A stretch of 64,000 bases of DNA from Pseudomonas sp. PICF141. Its GTDB lineage: Bacteria; Pseudomonadota; Gammaproteobacteria; Pseudomonadales; Pseudomonadaceae. This document shows positions 25,801 to 34,085 of the stretch, one piece after another. The DNA lies in the NCBI RefSeq assembly GCF_002286815.1, contig NZ_MUNM01000059.1, positions 1 to 64,000 on the forward strand. Direction: 5' to 3'. The notes under the pieces are model-generated. The model saw only the letters and a list, made by a program, of their open reading frames with translations. It was not told the origin of the DNA and did no database searches. How positions within the stretch are numbered: the stretch's first letter is position 1; every line of letters begins with the position of its first letter. A program made the translations under genes and the position numbers.

Positions 25801-26272
25801 CAGTTACCTTGTGTCCCACTTCAGGTTCGAATACGACAGTATGGTGTCGCGGCTTATCTACGACGTCGACTATCAGACGAGCACGCGTGGGGAAATCTTC
25901 TGGCGTAACGTGATGATCGGCGCAGAACTGGTCGTAGATGTCATCTCGCTGTTTATCCCACCGGTGGCTCTGGTGGCCAGCGTCCTGCGTATCACGCGTT
26001 CGATCGTTCAGGGTGTGATTGCCTACAGCCTGGGAGATGAAGATGCCGGCAAAGCCTACCTCGCCTCGGCGTGGAGAGGCACCATCCTCTTGTATGTGGG
26101 CATCGTCGCGGGAATTGGCACGTCGACTTCGGCGGTGGGCCTGTTGTCGCGGATCAAGGACATCTCCGAAATTGTGTCGACCGCGACTGGCGTTCCGGTG
26201 GGCGTTGGTTATGTCACTGCGGTGACATCCGCGTACCTCATTCAGGACAGTGAAACCCGAATCACAGAGTGA
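22823..26272 (+). CDS. Large DUF6543-type putative toxin
   Basis: An 1149-aa protein without a signal peptide. It resembles the large Pseudomonas proteins labelled DUF6543 or dermonecrotic-toxin-like. Visible features are a helical N-terminus with LPEVYISKTYIN, mixed alpha/beta middle parts (VDPDTVWVSVKHSV, IDPDRVSVKLRGHDWMTLTN) that look like duplicated modules, and a C-terminal hydrophobic region at about 1030-1145. That region includes VVDVISLFIPPVALVASVLRI and TILLYVGIVAGIGTSTSAVGLL and may insert into membranes. The leader 22670-22822 is strongly AT-rich compared with the flanks, a possible sign of transfer. The start could be 22823 or 22835 (MSIQETP). No immunity or chaperone gene follows. 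Function unproven. Confidence 0.7.
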   Translation: MEVYMSIQETPLIQESLAKVVESSTALEAVVNKAPSFKSIVQDVLLKELQQLLPEVYISKTYINARRSGIANQEPTGLFMDVFMECLSRGRAPVYDANQYGVYDWPDSMDELDRVDGLDVVALGALIGDVLGALGQKYTQVLEQYWAAPLGRDAQGRESVSRSRDLRDVYAALFWQELKATVQMQGVGADLGKSYEVYIRDNPQTPAYSLSLELENGRFATLACCFVMYSSGRSMDELVPANDDWVILYTPPNGLETFQTSAIMHRSLEQRLSDPNSRAQLLKDISLEDAEQVISVPDIRYLKTHGEIFQNVIDNLLDKQRRDVAYGIRRLLEPAADLPGIIQSIEQTQRLYELNSDAKSRTARLLALMTMNARPQWLKDASTPHQQTFAALERALLSSQVTLHEAMGGLSSFQDYVRRIVEEHISQGDTNRVDPDTVWVSVKHSVRMGARNIEHVQRKTLTQLFMYGVHDVAGRYTIQFEEFHYNPRLSASHIEKAIREFDLRLRYATERSNHLNDPQVKDALREVLSQQIALSNFAALLQKHIGPQAQDIAQRYLFGDPAVEACGVAFRSYYRPFKDMIVYRARGAMPDLSMHVLYAPGAPTGQLWYEFPDLMALKRQFIAWGFEQRDRDFLIGQAFSTDREQFVKDYLSYVEPGPVFQPWWWGGVTLVKWASRMEDGPLMGAIHTIVGWEIAEEQVVTPDWYRKAAPQDRELFTRLNTDFKAIYQVSKELLHIETLAAFSRKLVMKALNDYLRRSGPHPEIDPDRVSVKLRGHDWMTLTNVFIQWQIWRADEPVAFSSLDNSSLGRLNEAAVTALINLMPGEKYEQYLRQGFLTTPSYDLKAKLYCKTVQNEMLRAALTQKIQGSLSGERFNWLKGLIEDLDHDRTVPLPTGGAPGEGVYTLALEGRRLEGAYTFGRNVAGRLEYLIYIPKAPDGLAFRPIESLTQDLKGYALGDQVVGLVRLEDRGVVQRFVDSCRNASDALPTPRLRDSYLVSHFRFEYDSMVSRLIYDVDYQTSTRGEIFWRNVMIGAELVVDVISLFIPPVALVASVLRITRSIVQGVIAYSLGDEDAGKAYLASAWRGTILLYVGIVAGIGTSTSAVGLLSRIKDISEIVSTATGVPVGVGYVTAVTSAYLIQDSETRITE

Positions 26273-26290
26273 TCCTGCCAGGTCTTGCCG

Positions 26291-27070
26291 TTACTCAGGC
26301 TGATACCCCATCCGCCAACTCACGGCCCGCGTCGCCGCCAACAACCGCTGCGCCGCCGGGCCGTTTTCATCGGCATGGAACAACGAGGCCGGGCCGACAA
26401 TGGTCATCACCGCCGCTACCTGTCCGACCGTATTGAACACCGGCGCCGACAACGCATCCACGCCGGGCATCAGCAAGCCGTGAACATGGTGCAAGCCGCG
26501 TTCGCGGATCTGCTCGCACAATGAGGTGTAAGCCCGCTCATCGGCCAGCGGATGCATGTCGACAGCGCGAACTTCGAGATCGCGCAACTCATCGGTTTCG
26601 CGGTGTGGCAAATAGGCGCTGAACACCAGCCCGGTCGAGGAGCTGAGCAACGGCAGGACCGAGCCCAATTGCGTGACCACCGTCACTGCCCGCACTGCCG
26701 GTTCGATATGCACCACGGTCGCGCCCTGATTGCCCCACACCGCCAAAAAACAGGTCTCATTCAAATCGTCGCGCAGTTCAGCCAGGGGCAGGGCGGCGAC
26801 TTTCAGCACGTCCATACTGTTCAGGGCAGCCAGACCGACCCGAAGCGCCTCACGGCCCAGGCCGTAATGGTTGGTGGCGGGGTTCTGCTCGGCAAAACCG
26901 CTGGCGATCAGCGCCTGTAAATAGCGATGAACCTTGCTCGCCGGCATTTGCACGTGTTCGGCCAGACGCGACAACGAGGTCGATGGCGACAGCTCGGCAA
27001 GCGCCTTGAGGATATCGGTGCCGACCTCGGCCGAGCGGACTTTCTGTTTACCGTTGCTTTCGCTGGTCAT
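26291..27070 (-). CDS. hmgR: IclR-family repressor of homogentisate catabolism
   Basis: A 259-aa IclR regulator. An N-terminal winged helix (VGTDILKALAELSPSTSLSRLAEHVQMPASKVHRYLQALIASGFAEQ) precedes the effector domain with FNTVGQVAAVMTIVGPA. Divergent from hmgA, it fits HmgR, whose inducer is homogentisate and which represses hmgABC (established in P. putida). A dyad in the shared intergenic region is its probable operator. Confidence 0.9.
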   Translation of the reverse strand: MTSESNGKQKVRSAEVGTDILKALAELSPSTSLSRLAEHVQMPASKVHRYLQALIASGFAEQNPATNHYGLGREALRVGLAALNSMDVLKVAALPLAELRDDLNETCFLAVWGNQGATVVHIEPAVRAVTVVTQLGSVLPLLSSSTGLVFSAYLPHRETDELRDLEVRAVDMHPLADERAYTSLCEQIRERGLHHVHGLLMPGVDALSAPVFNTVGQVAAVMTIVGPASLFHADENGPAAQRLLAATRAVSWRMGYQPE

Positions 27071-27142
27071 GAGGCGGTGTGATCCCGGGACGAATGGGCG
27101 TCTTTATAGCTTGACGGTCAATACCAATCAAATTACGTTATG

Positions 27143-27157
27143 CGTAATCGAATTACG
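27143..27157. promoter_or_regulatory. Probable HmgR operator
   Basis: CGTAAT-CGA-ATTACG, a perfect 6-base inverted repeat in the hmgR-hmgA intergenic region, with a further ATTACG half-site at 27132-27137. Position and sequence resemble the palindrome bound by HmgR in P. putida. Confidence 0.65.
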
Positions 27158-27233
27158 ATAAAAATAACCCAGGCGTGCCAATCCCTCTGCCGCAGAGTGA
27201 CAGGCCATTGCCAACTCCCGTTCAGGAGGCTCC

Positions 27234-28538
27234 ATGAACCTCGATTCAACGGCGCCAGCGCTGGCTTATCAGTCAGGTTTTGGCAACGAATTCAGCAGCG
27301 AAGCGTTGCCCGGCGCATTGCCTGTCGGCCAGAATTCCCCGCAAAAAGCCCCTTACGGCCTGTACACCGAACTGTTCTCCGGCACGGCGTTCACCATGGC
27401 TCGCAGCGAAGCGCGGCGGACCTGGATGTACCGTATTCAGCCGTCGGCCAATCACCCGGCATTCGTCAAACTGGATCGGCAACTGGCCGGTGGCCCGTTG
27501 GGCGAGGTAACGCCCAATCGCCTGCGCTGGAACCCGTTGGACATTCCGACCGAGCCCACTGATTTCATCGATGGGCTGGTGAGCATGGCCGCCAACTCGG
27601 GCGCGGAAAAGCCGTCCGGGATCAGCATTTATAACTACTGCGCCAACCGTTCCATGGAACGGGTGTTCTTCAATGCCGATGGTGAATTGCTGCTGGTACC
27701 GCAACTGGGCCGCTTGCGCATCGCCACCGAACTGGGCGTGCTGGAGCTGGAACCGCTGGAAATCGCTGTTCTGCCTCGCGGGTTGAAATTCCGCGTCGAA
27801 CTGCTCGATCCGCAAGCCCGTGGCTATATCGCCGAAAACCATGGCGCCCCTCTGCGCCTGCCGGATCTGGGGCCGATCGGCAGCAACGGTCTGGCTAATC
27901 CGCGAGACTTCCTGACGCCGGTGGCTCATTACGAAAACCTTAAGCAACCAACCACGCTGGTGCAGAAATTCCTCGGTCAGTTGTGGGGCTGCGAGCTCGA
28001 TCATTCGCCGCTGAACGTGGTCGCCTGGCACGGCAATAACGTGCCGTACAAATATGACCTGCGCCGTTTCAATACCATTGGCACGGTCAGTTTCGATCAT
28101 CCGGATCCGTCGATTTTCACCGTCCTGACTTCGCCGACCAGCGTGCACGGTCTGGCTAACCTCGACTTCGTGATCTTCCCGCCACGCTGGATGGTCGCCG
28201 AGAACACATTCCGTCCGCCGTGGTTCCACCGCAACCTGATGAACGAATTCATGGGCCTGATCCAAGGCGAATACGATGCCAAGGCCGAAGGCTTCGTGCC
28301 TGGCGGTGCTTCGCTGCACAGCTGCATGAGCGCCCACGGCCCCGACGGCGAGACCTGCACCAAAGCGATCAACGCGCAACTGGCACCGGCTAAAATCGAC
28401 AACACGATGGCCTTCATGTTCGAGACCAGCCAAGTGTTGCGCCCGAGCCGATTCGCCCTGGATTGCCCACAACTGCAAAACAATTACGACGCCTGCTGGG
28501 CCACGCTGCCCGCGACTTTCGACCCGACCCGGAGATAA
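27234..28538 (+). CDS. hmgA: Homogentisate 1,2-dioxygenase
   Basis: A 434-aa non-heme Fe(II) enzyme that opens the homogentisate ring to maleylacetoacetate in tyrosine and phenylalanine degradation. The start (LAYQSGFGNEFSSEALPGALPVGQNSPQKAPYGLY) and the metal-site region (FPPRWMVAENTFRPPWFHRNLMNEFMGLI...HGPDGETC) are the conserved signatures. A strong AGGAGG ribosome site precedes the ATG. First gene of the hmgA-fahA-maiA operon; only 2 bases separate it from fahA. Confidence 0.97.
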   Translation: MNLDSTAPALAYQSGFGNEFSSEALPGALPVGQNSPQKAPYGLYTELFSGTAFTMARSEARRTWMYRIQPSANHPAFVKLDRQLAGGPLGEVTPNRLRWNPLDIPTEPTDFIDGLVSMAANSGAEKPSGISIYNYCANRSMERVFFNADGELLLVPQLGRLRIATELGVLELEPLEIAVLPRGLKFRVELLDPQARGYIAENHGAPLRLPDLGPIGSNGLANPRDFLTPVAHYENLKQPTTLVQKFLGQLWGCELDHSPLNVVAWHGNNVPYKYDLRRFNTIGTVSFDHPDPSIFTVLTSPTSVHGLANLDFVIFPPRWMVAENTFRPPWFHRNLMNEFMGLIQGEYDAKAEGFVPGGASLHSCMSAHGPDGETCTKAINAQLAPAKIDNTMAFMFETSQVLRPSRFALDCPQLQNNYDACWATLPATFDPTRR

Positions 28539-28540
28539 CC

Positions 28541-29845
28541 ATGACTCAGACTTCCATCACTCGTAGTTGGGTTGCTTCCGCCAACGGCCACGCGGACTTC
28601 CCGCTGCAAAACCTGCCGTTGGGCGTGTTCAGCGTGAAGGGCTCCGCGCCGCGCAGTGGCGTGGCCATTGGCGACCACATCTTTGATCTGGAAGCGGCAC
28701 TGGAGGCCGGGCTGTTCGAGGGCGCTGCGCGCGCCGCAGTCGAAGCCACCCGTGGCGGTCAGCTGAATGCGTTTTTCGAACAGGGTCGCGAGGCACGCGT
28801 GGCCTTGCGTGAACGCTTGATCGAGCTGTTCAAGGAAGGCAGCACCCTGCACGGCAAAATCGAAGCCCAAGGTGCCAAACTGCTGCCACTGGCGGCGAAT
28901 TGCGAAATGCACTTGCCAGCGAAGATCAACGACTACACCGACTTCTACGTTGGCATCGAGCATGCGCAGAATGTCGGCAAACTGTTCCGCCCGGACAACC
29001 CGTTGCTGCCGAACTACAAGTACGTGCCCATCGGTTATCACGGCCGCGCCTCGACCATTCGCCCGTCCGGCACTGACGTTCGCCGTCCGAAAGGTCAGAC
29101 CCTGCCGGCCGGCCAGACCGAGCCGACGTTTGGCCCGTGCGCACGTCTGGACTATGAACTGGAACTGGGTATCTGGATCGGTCCGGGCAATGAGATGGGC
29201 GACCCGATCGCCATCGGTGACGCCGCCGACCACATCGCCGGTTTCTGCCTGCTCAACGATTGGTCGGCGCGCGACATCCAGGCTTGGGAATATCAGCCGC
29301 TGGGGCCGTTCCTGTCCAAGAGCTTCATCACCAGCATTTCACCGTGGGTGGTGACGGCAGAAGCGCTGGAGCCGTTCCGTCGTGCGCAGCCTGCACGCCC
29401 TGAAGGCGATCCGCAGCCGTTGCCATACCTGTTCGACAAACGCGATCAGGCCGCCGGTGCTTTCGACATCGAACTCGAAGTGCTGCTGCTGACCGAGTCG
29501 ATGCGCGAGCAAAATATACCCGCCCAGCGCTTGACCCTCAGCAACACCCAACACATGTACTGGACCGTTGCCCAACTGGTTGCGCACCACAGCGTCAACG
29601 GCTGCCAGTTGCAGGCTGGTGACCTGTTCGGTTCGGGTACGCTGTCCGGTCCTGAAAACGGGCAGTTCGGCAGCCTGCTGGAAATCACCGAGGGCGGTAA
29701 AAAGCCGATCGAACTGGCCTCGGGCGAGGTGCGTAAATTCCTTGAGGACGGCGACGAAATCATTTTGCGCGCGCGTTGCCGCCGCGAGGGTTTTGCTTCG
29801 ATCGGTTTCGGCGAATGCCGTGGCAAAGTGCTGCCAGCGCGCTAA
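28541..29845 (+). CDS. hmgB: Fumarylacetoacetase
   Basis: A 434-aa hydrolase that cleaves fumarylacetoacetate to fumarate and acetoacetate. Motifs: NDYTDFYVGIEHAQNVGKLFRPDNPLLPNYKYVPIGYHGRASTI contains the metal-binding Asp and catalytic His region. LDYELELGIWIGPGNEMGDPI carries the metal-binding glutamates, and LLNDWSARDIQAWEYQPLGPFLSKSF the catalytic lysine region. The frame opens at 28463 inside hmgA, but ATG at 28541 gives the family start. Confidence 0.97.
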   Translation: MTQTSITRSWVASANGHADFPLQNLPLGVFSVKGSAPRSGVAIGDHIFDLEAALEAGLFEGAARAAVEATRGGQLNAFFEQGREARVALRERLIELFKEGSTLHGKIEAQGAKLLPLAANCEMHLPAKINDYTDFYVGIEHAQNVGKLFRPDNPLLPNYKYVPIGYHGRASTIRPSGTDVRRPKGQTLPAGQTEPTFGPCARLDYELELGIWIGPGNEMGDPIAIGDAADHIAGFCLLNDWSARDIQAWEYQPLGPFLSKSFITSISPWVVTAEALEPFRRAQPARPEGDPQPLPYLFDKRDQAAGAFDIELEVLLLTESMREQNIPAQRLTLSNTQHMYWTVAQLVAHHSVNGCQLQAGDLFGSGTLSGPENGQFGSLLEITEGGKKPIELASGEVRKFLEDGDEIILRARCRREGFASIGFGECRGKVLPAR

Positions 29846-29857
29846 GAGGATCGGGTC

Positions 29858-30493
29858 ATGGAACTCTATACCTACTACCGTTCGACCTCGTCTTACCGGG
29901 TGCGGATTGCGCTGGCGTTGAAGGGGCTGGATTACCAGGCGCTGCCCATCAACCTTATCGCGCCGCAAGGGGGCGAACATCGGCAGCCGACCTATCTGGG
30001 CATCAACCCGCAAGGCCGGGTGCCGGTCTTGCGCACCGACGAAGGCGAGTTGCTGATCCAGTCACCGGCGATCATCGAGTACCTGGAGGAACGTTATCCA
30101 CAGGTGCCATTGCTGTCCAAAGACCTCGTCGCCCGCGCTCATGAGCGTGGCGTGGCGGCGGTGATCGGTTGCGATGTTCACCCTCTGCACAACGTCAGCG
30201 TGCTCAACAAGCTTCGGCAGCTGGGGCACGATGAGCCGCAGGTAGTGGAGTGGATCGGTCACTGGATCAGGCAAGGATTGGCGACGGTGGAGCAATTGAT
30301 CGGTGACACCGGTTACTGCTTTGGCGATCAGCCGGGGCTGGCGGACGTTTATTTGATCCCGCAGTTGTATGCGGCCGAGCGCTTCAATATTTCCCTTGAG
30401 GCCTATCCGCGAATTCGTCGAGTGGCGGCATTGGCGGCGACCCATCCGGCCTTTTTCCTGGCCCATCCGGCGAATCAGCCCGATACCCCTTAA
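29858..30493 (+). CDS. maiA: Maleylacetoacetate isomerase (zeta-class glutathione transferase)
   Basis: A 211-aa GST-fold enzyme that isomerises maleylacetoacetate to fumarylacetoacetate with glutathione. The zeta-class signature YYRSTSSYRVRIALALKGL is at the N-terminus, followed by NPQGRVPVL and QSPAIIEYLEERYP of the glutathione site. Thirteen bases after hmgB; last gene of the operon. Confidence 0.95.
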   Translation: MELYTYYRSTSSYRVRIALALKGLDYQALPINLIAPQGGEHRQPTYLGINPQGRVPVLRTDEGELLIQSPAIIEYLEERYPQVPLLSKDLVARAHERGVAAVIGCDVHPLHNVSVLNKLRQLGHDEPQVVEWIGHWIRQGLATVEQLIGDTGYCFGDQPGLADVYLIPQLYAAERFNISLEAYPRIRRVAALAATHPAFFLAHPANQPDTP

Positions 30494-30511
30494 TGGCTCA
30501 CATAGACCTGA

Positions 30512-30852
30512 TGTGGGAGCGGGCTTGCCCGCGAAGAACGATAACGCGGTATTCCTGATGGACCGAGGCGCCTGGTTCGCCGGCAAGCCTGGCTCCTACA
30601 GGGCGCGGTGATATCGGTTGGATCGCATCTGACCTTTGTAGGAGCGAGGCTTGCCCGCGAAGAACGATAACGCGGTATTCCTGATAGACCGAGGCGCCTG
30701 GTTCGCCGGCAAGCCTGGCGCCTACAGGGCGCGGTGATCGCATCTGACCTTCGTAGGAGCGAGGCTTGCCCGCGAAGAACGATAACGCGGTATTCCTGAT
30801 AGACCGATGCGCCTGGTTCGCCGGCAAGCCTGGCGCCTACTGGGAGCGGTGA
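30512..30852. repeat. Tandem array of three BIME units
   Basis: Three direct copies of a 100-125-base unit. Each has a REP head (GTAGGAGCGAGGCTTGCCCG), a shared spacer with GATAACGCGGTATTCCTGAT, and an inverted REP tail (GCCGGCAAGCCTGG). Copies begin near 30512, 30637 and 30752. The array fills the whole 359-base gap between maiA and the SirB1-like gene; no gene is present. Confidence 0.9.
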
Positions 30853-31656
30853 TTAATGCACGACCGATTTCGGTGGCAAATGCCCGAGCCGTTCGGTCAG
30901 GCGAATCCGCTGGATCGGGTCGTCACAGAGCAGCAGCGCGTGTTCCAGGTCAAAACGCTCGGCATTCGGGCAGTCCAGCCGTTGATAGAGACTGGCCCGG
31001 GCCAGGTAGTCGGAGGCGCAGGCGTTGCCCAATTCAAGCACGCGCTCGGCGTCGATCAGGGCGTCGATGTAGTCATCATTCGTGAGGTACAACTGGCGCA
31101 AATTGCGTGACAGCCGCTGCAGCATCTGCACCGGTTCAGCCGTCAGTAAATGCTCGGCGCTGAGTTGCATGTTCGGGCCGTACTGGCGTTGCAGTAACTC
31201 CCGGCAGTCGTTGGGGTACAGCCGTCGCCCACCGCACGGGTCGAGCAAGTGATCGGCGCCTTGTACCCGTAGCAGGAAATGCCCGGGAAAGTTGACGCCG
31301 ACCATGGGAATCTCCAGCCTTCTGGCCAGTTCCAGTGCAATCAGGCCCAGCGCCAGCGGTTGGCCTCGCCGGCGTTCCAGCACCTTATTGAGTAACGCCA
31401 CTTGCGGGCGCAAGGGCGTGGAATCGTCCTGAGCGAACCCCAGGTCATTCATTCGGCGCAACAACGGTTGGGCCAGCTCACTCACCGACAGCATCGGCAA
31501 CCCGTAGCTGACCCGTTGCTGCAGGTCCTTGAAATCCGCCAGCACCGCCTCCGGATTCAGTTCCTTATCGTGTTCGACGGCCATCCACAGCGCCGCCTCG
31601 AACAGCGCGGGCGGTGATCGTTGCAGACAGTCGAAAAAACGTTGGCGCGGGGTCAT
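30853..31656 (-). CDS. SirB1 family protein (transglutaminase-like fold with TPR tail)
   Basis: A 267-aa soluble protein of the SirB1/PA3419-like family. The transglutaminase-like core is seen in LNKVLERRRGQPLALGLIALELARRLEIPMVGVNFPGHFLLR and DHLLDPCGGRRLY, where His and Asp positions are kept. The C-terminal third looks TPR-like. The biochemical role is not settled for the family. The ATG at 31656 is chosen over the TTG at 31659. It is divergent from ldh. Confidence 0.85.
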   Translation of the reverse strand: MTPRQRFFDCLQRSPPALFEAALWMAVEHDKELNPEAVLADFKDLQQRVSYGLPMLSVSELAQPLLRRMNDLGFAQDDSTPLRPQVALLNKVLERRRGQPLALGLIALELARRLEIPMVGVNFPGHFLLRVQGADHLLDPCGGRRLYPNDCRELLQRQYGPNMQLSAEHLLTAEPVQMLQRLSRNLRQLYLTNDDYIDALIDAERVLELGNACASDYLARASLYQRLDCPNAERFDLEHALLLCDDPIQRIRLTERLGHLPPKSVVH

Positions 31657-31839
31657 CAAAATCTCCGGAGAATGCCTCGTTTTAGCCCCGTCGCGGGCTT
31701 TCGTCCAGTGTCGGGCACAGGCGGTAGCAGGTTATGTCCGAAAGCCTGAAAAGCGACGCCGCTTATTCCGGGGCGTTTCTGCAATTTTTGTGCACAAGCC
31801 TATACTGGCGACTACAAGAAGTGATTCGGGAGCCCTACG

Positions 31840-32859
31840 ATGTTCGCTCTCATGCAAAGCACTCGCCTTGAATCGCTGCACCTGAGCGTCGATCCGGTCA
31901 CCGGGTTGAAGGCGGTGATTGCCATCCACAACAGCCGTCTGGGACCTGCCCTGGGCGGGTGTCGTTACCTTGCTTACCCCACCGATGAATCCGCGATCGA
32001 GGATGCGGTGCGCCTTGCTCAAGGCATGAGTTACAAGGCGGCCCTGGCCGGCCTGGCTCAGGGCGGTGGTGTTGCGGTGATTGTTCGCCCGGCCCATGTG
32101 GAAAACCGCGCCGCGGTATTCGAAGCGTTCGGGCGCTGGATCAATCAGCTCGATGGTCGCTACATCACCGCCATCGACGCCGGAACCTCCGTGGCGGACA
32201 TGGATTGCATCGCCCAACAGACCCAATTCGTCACCAGCACCACCGCCGCGGGCGACCCGGCCCCGCACGCCGCCATGGGCGTATTCGCCGGTATTCGCAG
32301 CACTGCCATGGCCCGTCTGGGCAGCGATAATCTCGAAGGCTTGCGCATCGCCATTCAAGGCCTGGGCAATGTCGGTTTTGCCTTGGCCGAACAGCTGCAT
32401 GCGGCCGGTGCCGAACTGTTGGTCAGCGACATTGACCAAGGCAAAGTGCAATTGGCCATGGAGCAATTGGGCGCTCATCCAATCGCCAACGATGCGCTGC
32501 TCAGCACACCGTGCGACATACTCGCCCCGTGCGGTCTGGGCGGTGTGCTTAACAGCAACAGCGTGGCGCAACTGCGCTGCGCGGCGGTCGCAGGTTCGGC
32601 AAACAACCAGTTGATCCATATCGGCATCGCCGATCAGCTGGAACGTCGGGGCATTTTGTATGCGCCCGATTACGTGATCAATGCTGGCGGGCTGATCTAC
32701 GTGTCGCTCAAACACCGCGGGGAAGAGCTGACGACCATCACCGCGCACCTGTCGAAAATCAGTTCACGGTTGACCGAAGTCTTCGCCCATGCCCAGGCGG
32801 AAAAACGCTCTCCGGCCCGGGTGGCAGATGAGTTGGCGGAGAAAGTGCTATACCGCTGA
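31840..32859 (+). CDS. ldh: Leucine/valine-type amino-acid dehydrogenase, catalytic lysine replaced
   Basis: A 339-aa member of the Glu/Leu/Phe/Val dehydrogenase family, which normally deaminates branched-chain amino acids with NAD. The substrate-binding lysine is present (Lys66 in GMSYKAALAGL), as is the catalytic aspartate (Asp113 in AIDAGTS). The Rossmann motif IQGLGNVGFALAEQL is also intact. However, the second, catalytic lysine of the GGGK motif is a valine (Val78 in QGGGVAVIV, codon GTT), so oxidative deamination may be lost or altered. It precedes the pdhA-pdhB-E2 genes, as in P. aeruginosa, which suggests a joint role in branched-chain amino-acid breakdown. Confidence 0.88.
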   Translation: MFALMQSTRLESLHLSVDPVTGLKAVIAIHNSRLGPALGGCRYLAYPTDESAIEDAVRLAQGMSYKAALAGLAQGGGVAVIVRPAHVENRAAVFEAFGRWINQLDGRYITAIDAGTSVADMDCIAQQTQFVTSTTAAGDPAPHAAMGVFAGIRSTAMARLGSDNLEGLRIAIQGLGNVGFALAEQLHAAGAELLVSDIDQGKVQLAMEQLGAHPIANDALLSTPCDILAPCGLGGVLNSNSVAQLRCAAVAGSANNQLIHIGIADQLERRGILYAPDYVINAGGLIYVSLKHRGEELTTITAHLSKISSRLTEVFAHAQAEKRSPARVADELAEKVLYR

Positions 32860-32990
32860 TGTTGTACTGATCAACAGTTTGAACCAATGAAGGAGTGAGG
32901 GCCTATCCGGTCGACTTGCTCTTCAAGCCCCGCGTCACAAGCGTCGGGCTGAACAATGCACGCCGACTCCCGCGTGCCAGGAGCCCTGTG

Positions 32991-34085
32991 ATGCTTCACA
33001 AGGTTGAGCTGCCGTACACCCGTTTTTTATCCCCTGATGGCCAGCCACTTGGCGATCTTCCTGCCTGGTCCGACGATTTCAATTTGTTGACGCGTCTGTA
33101 TCGGCAAATGGTCCTCACCCGCCTTTTCGATCAGAAAGCTGTCGCCTTGCAACGCACCGGGCGCATCGGCACCTACGCGCCGACTCTGGGCCAGGAAGCC
33201 ATAGGCGTTGCGATCGGCAGCCTGATGCACGCCGAAGACGTACTGATCCCGTATTACCGCGACACTGCCGTGCAATTGATGCGCGGTGTGCGCATGGAAG
33301 AAATCCTGCTGTATTGGGGCGGCGACGAGCGTGGCAGCGACTTTGCCGACCCGGCGGTGGCCCAGGATTTCCCGATCTGTGTGCCGATCGCCACCCAGGC
33401 CCTGCACGCCTGCGGCGTCGCCAGCGCCTTCAAGATCCGTGGCGAGCATCGGGTCGCTGTCACTACGTGCGGCGACGGCGGAACCAGCAAAGGTGATTTC
33501 CTCGAAGCCCTCAACGTCGCTGGCGCCTGGCAGTTGCCGGTGGTGTTTGTGATCAACAACAACCAATGGGCAATCTCGGTGCCGCGACGAATCCAGTGCG
33601 GCGCCCCGACCCTGGCGCAGAAAGCCATGGGCGCCGGCTTCCACGGCGAGCAAGTCGATGGCAACGACATACTCGCCGTTTACGACCGCGTGCAAGCGGC
33701 CCTTGAACGGGCGCGCCACGGGAAAGGCCCGGTGTTGCTCGAATGCTTGAGCTATCGCCTTGGCGATCACACCACCGCCGACGATGCCACGCGCTACCGG
33801 TCGGCGGGCGAGGTCAAGCAGGCCTGGCTTGAAGAACCGATCAAACGCCTGCAACGTTTCATGGCCGGGCAGGGCGTGTGGAACGAAGGCCGTGAGCAGG
33901 CGCTGGTCAGCGAATGCCAGGGCTTGGTGCAGCAGGCGGTGGATAACTTCGAAGCGGCGGGAATGCAGGCACCGGAATCGGTCATCGATTACGTCTACGC
34001 GCAATGGCCACAAGCCCTGGCCGAACAGCGCGAAGAGTTTTTGGAACGGGTGGCGCGCCGGACAGGAGGTTCGAGCGATGAGTAA
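32991..34085 (+). CDS. pdhA: 2-oxoacid dehydrogenase E1 component, alpha subunit
   Basis: A 364-aa thiamine-diphosphate-dependent subunit of a branched-chain or pyruvate dehydrogenase complex. The ThDP motif GDGGTSKGDFLEALNVAGAWQLPVVFVINNN is complete, and the phosphorylation-loop region YRLGDHTTADDATRYR follows, as in bacterial heterotetrameric E1s. ATG at 32991 has an AGGAG site. The frame opens upstream (32895) without family similarity. It overlaps pdhB by 8 bases. Because leucine dehydrogenase lies upstream, branched-chain 2-oxoacids are as likely a substrate as pyruvate. Confidence 0.9.
   Translation: MLHKVELPYTRFLSPDGQPLGDLPAWSDDFNLLTRLYRQMVLTRLFDQKAVALQRTGRIGTYAPTLGQEAIGVAIGSLMHAEDVLIPYYRDTAVQLMRGVRMEEILLYWGGDERGSDFADPAVAQDFPICVPIATQALHACGVASAFKIRGEHRVAVTTCGDGGTSKGDFLEALNVAGAWQLPVVFVINNNQWAISVPRRIQCGAPTLAQKAMGAGFHGEQVDGNDILAVYDRVQAALERARHGKGPVLLECLSYRLGDHTTADDATRYRSAGEVKQAWLEEPIKRLQRFMAGQGVWNEGREQALVSECQGLVQQAVDNFEAAGMQAPESVIDYVYAQWPQALAEQREEFLERVARRTGGSSDE

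Noticed and set aside
27273..28478. 401-codon frame antisense to hmgA
   Set aside because: No family features; hmgA on the opposite strand is certain.
30498..30827. Open frame of 109 codons on the minus strand with repeated MPANQAHRSIRNTALSF-type blocks
   Set aside because: It is the translation of the tandem BIME array; the protein repeats are a product of the DNA repeats.
30512..30852. Possible CRISPR array (repeated units with constant arms)
   Set aside because: Only three units, units of 100-125 bases, spacers are identical rather than unique, and no cas genes; it is a BIME array.
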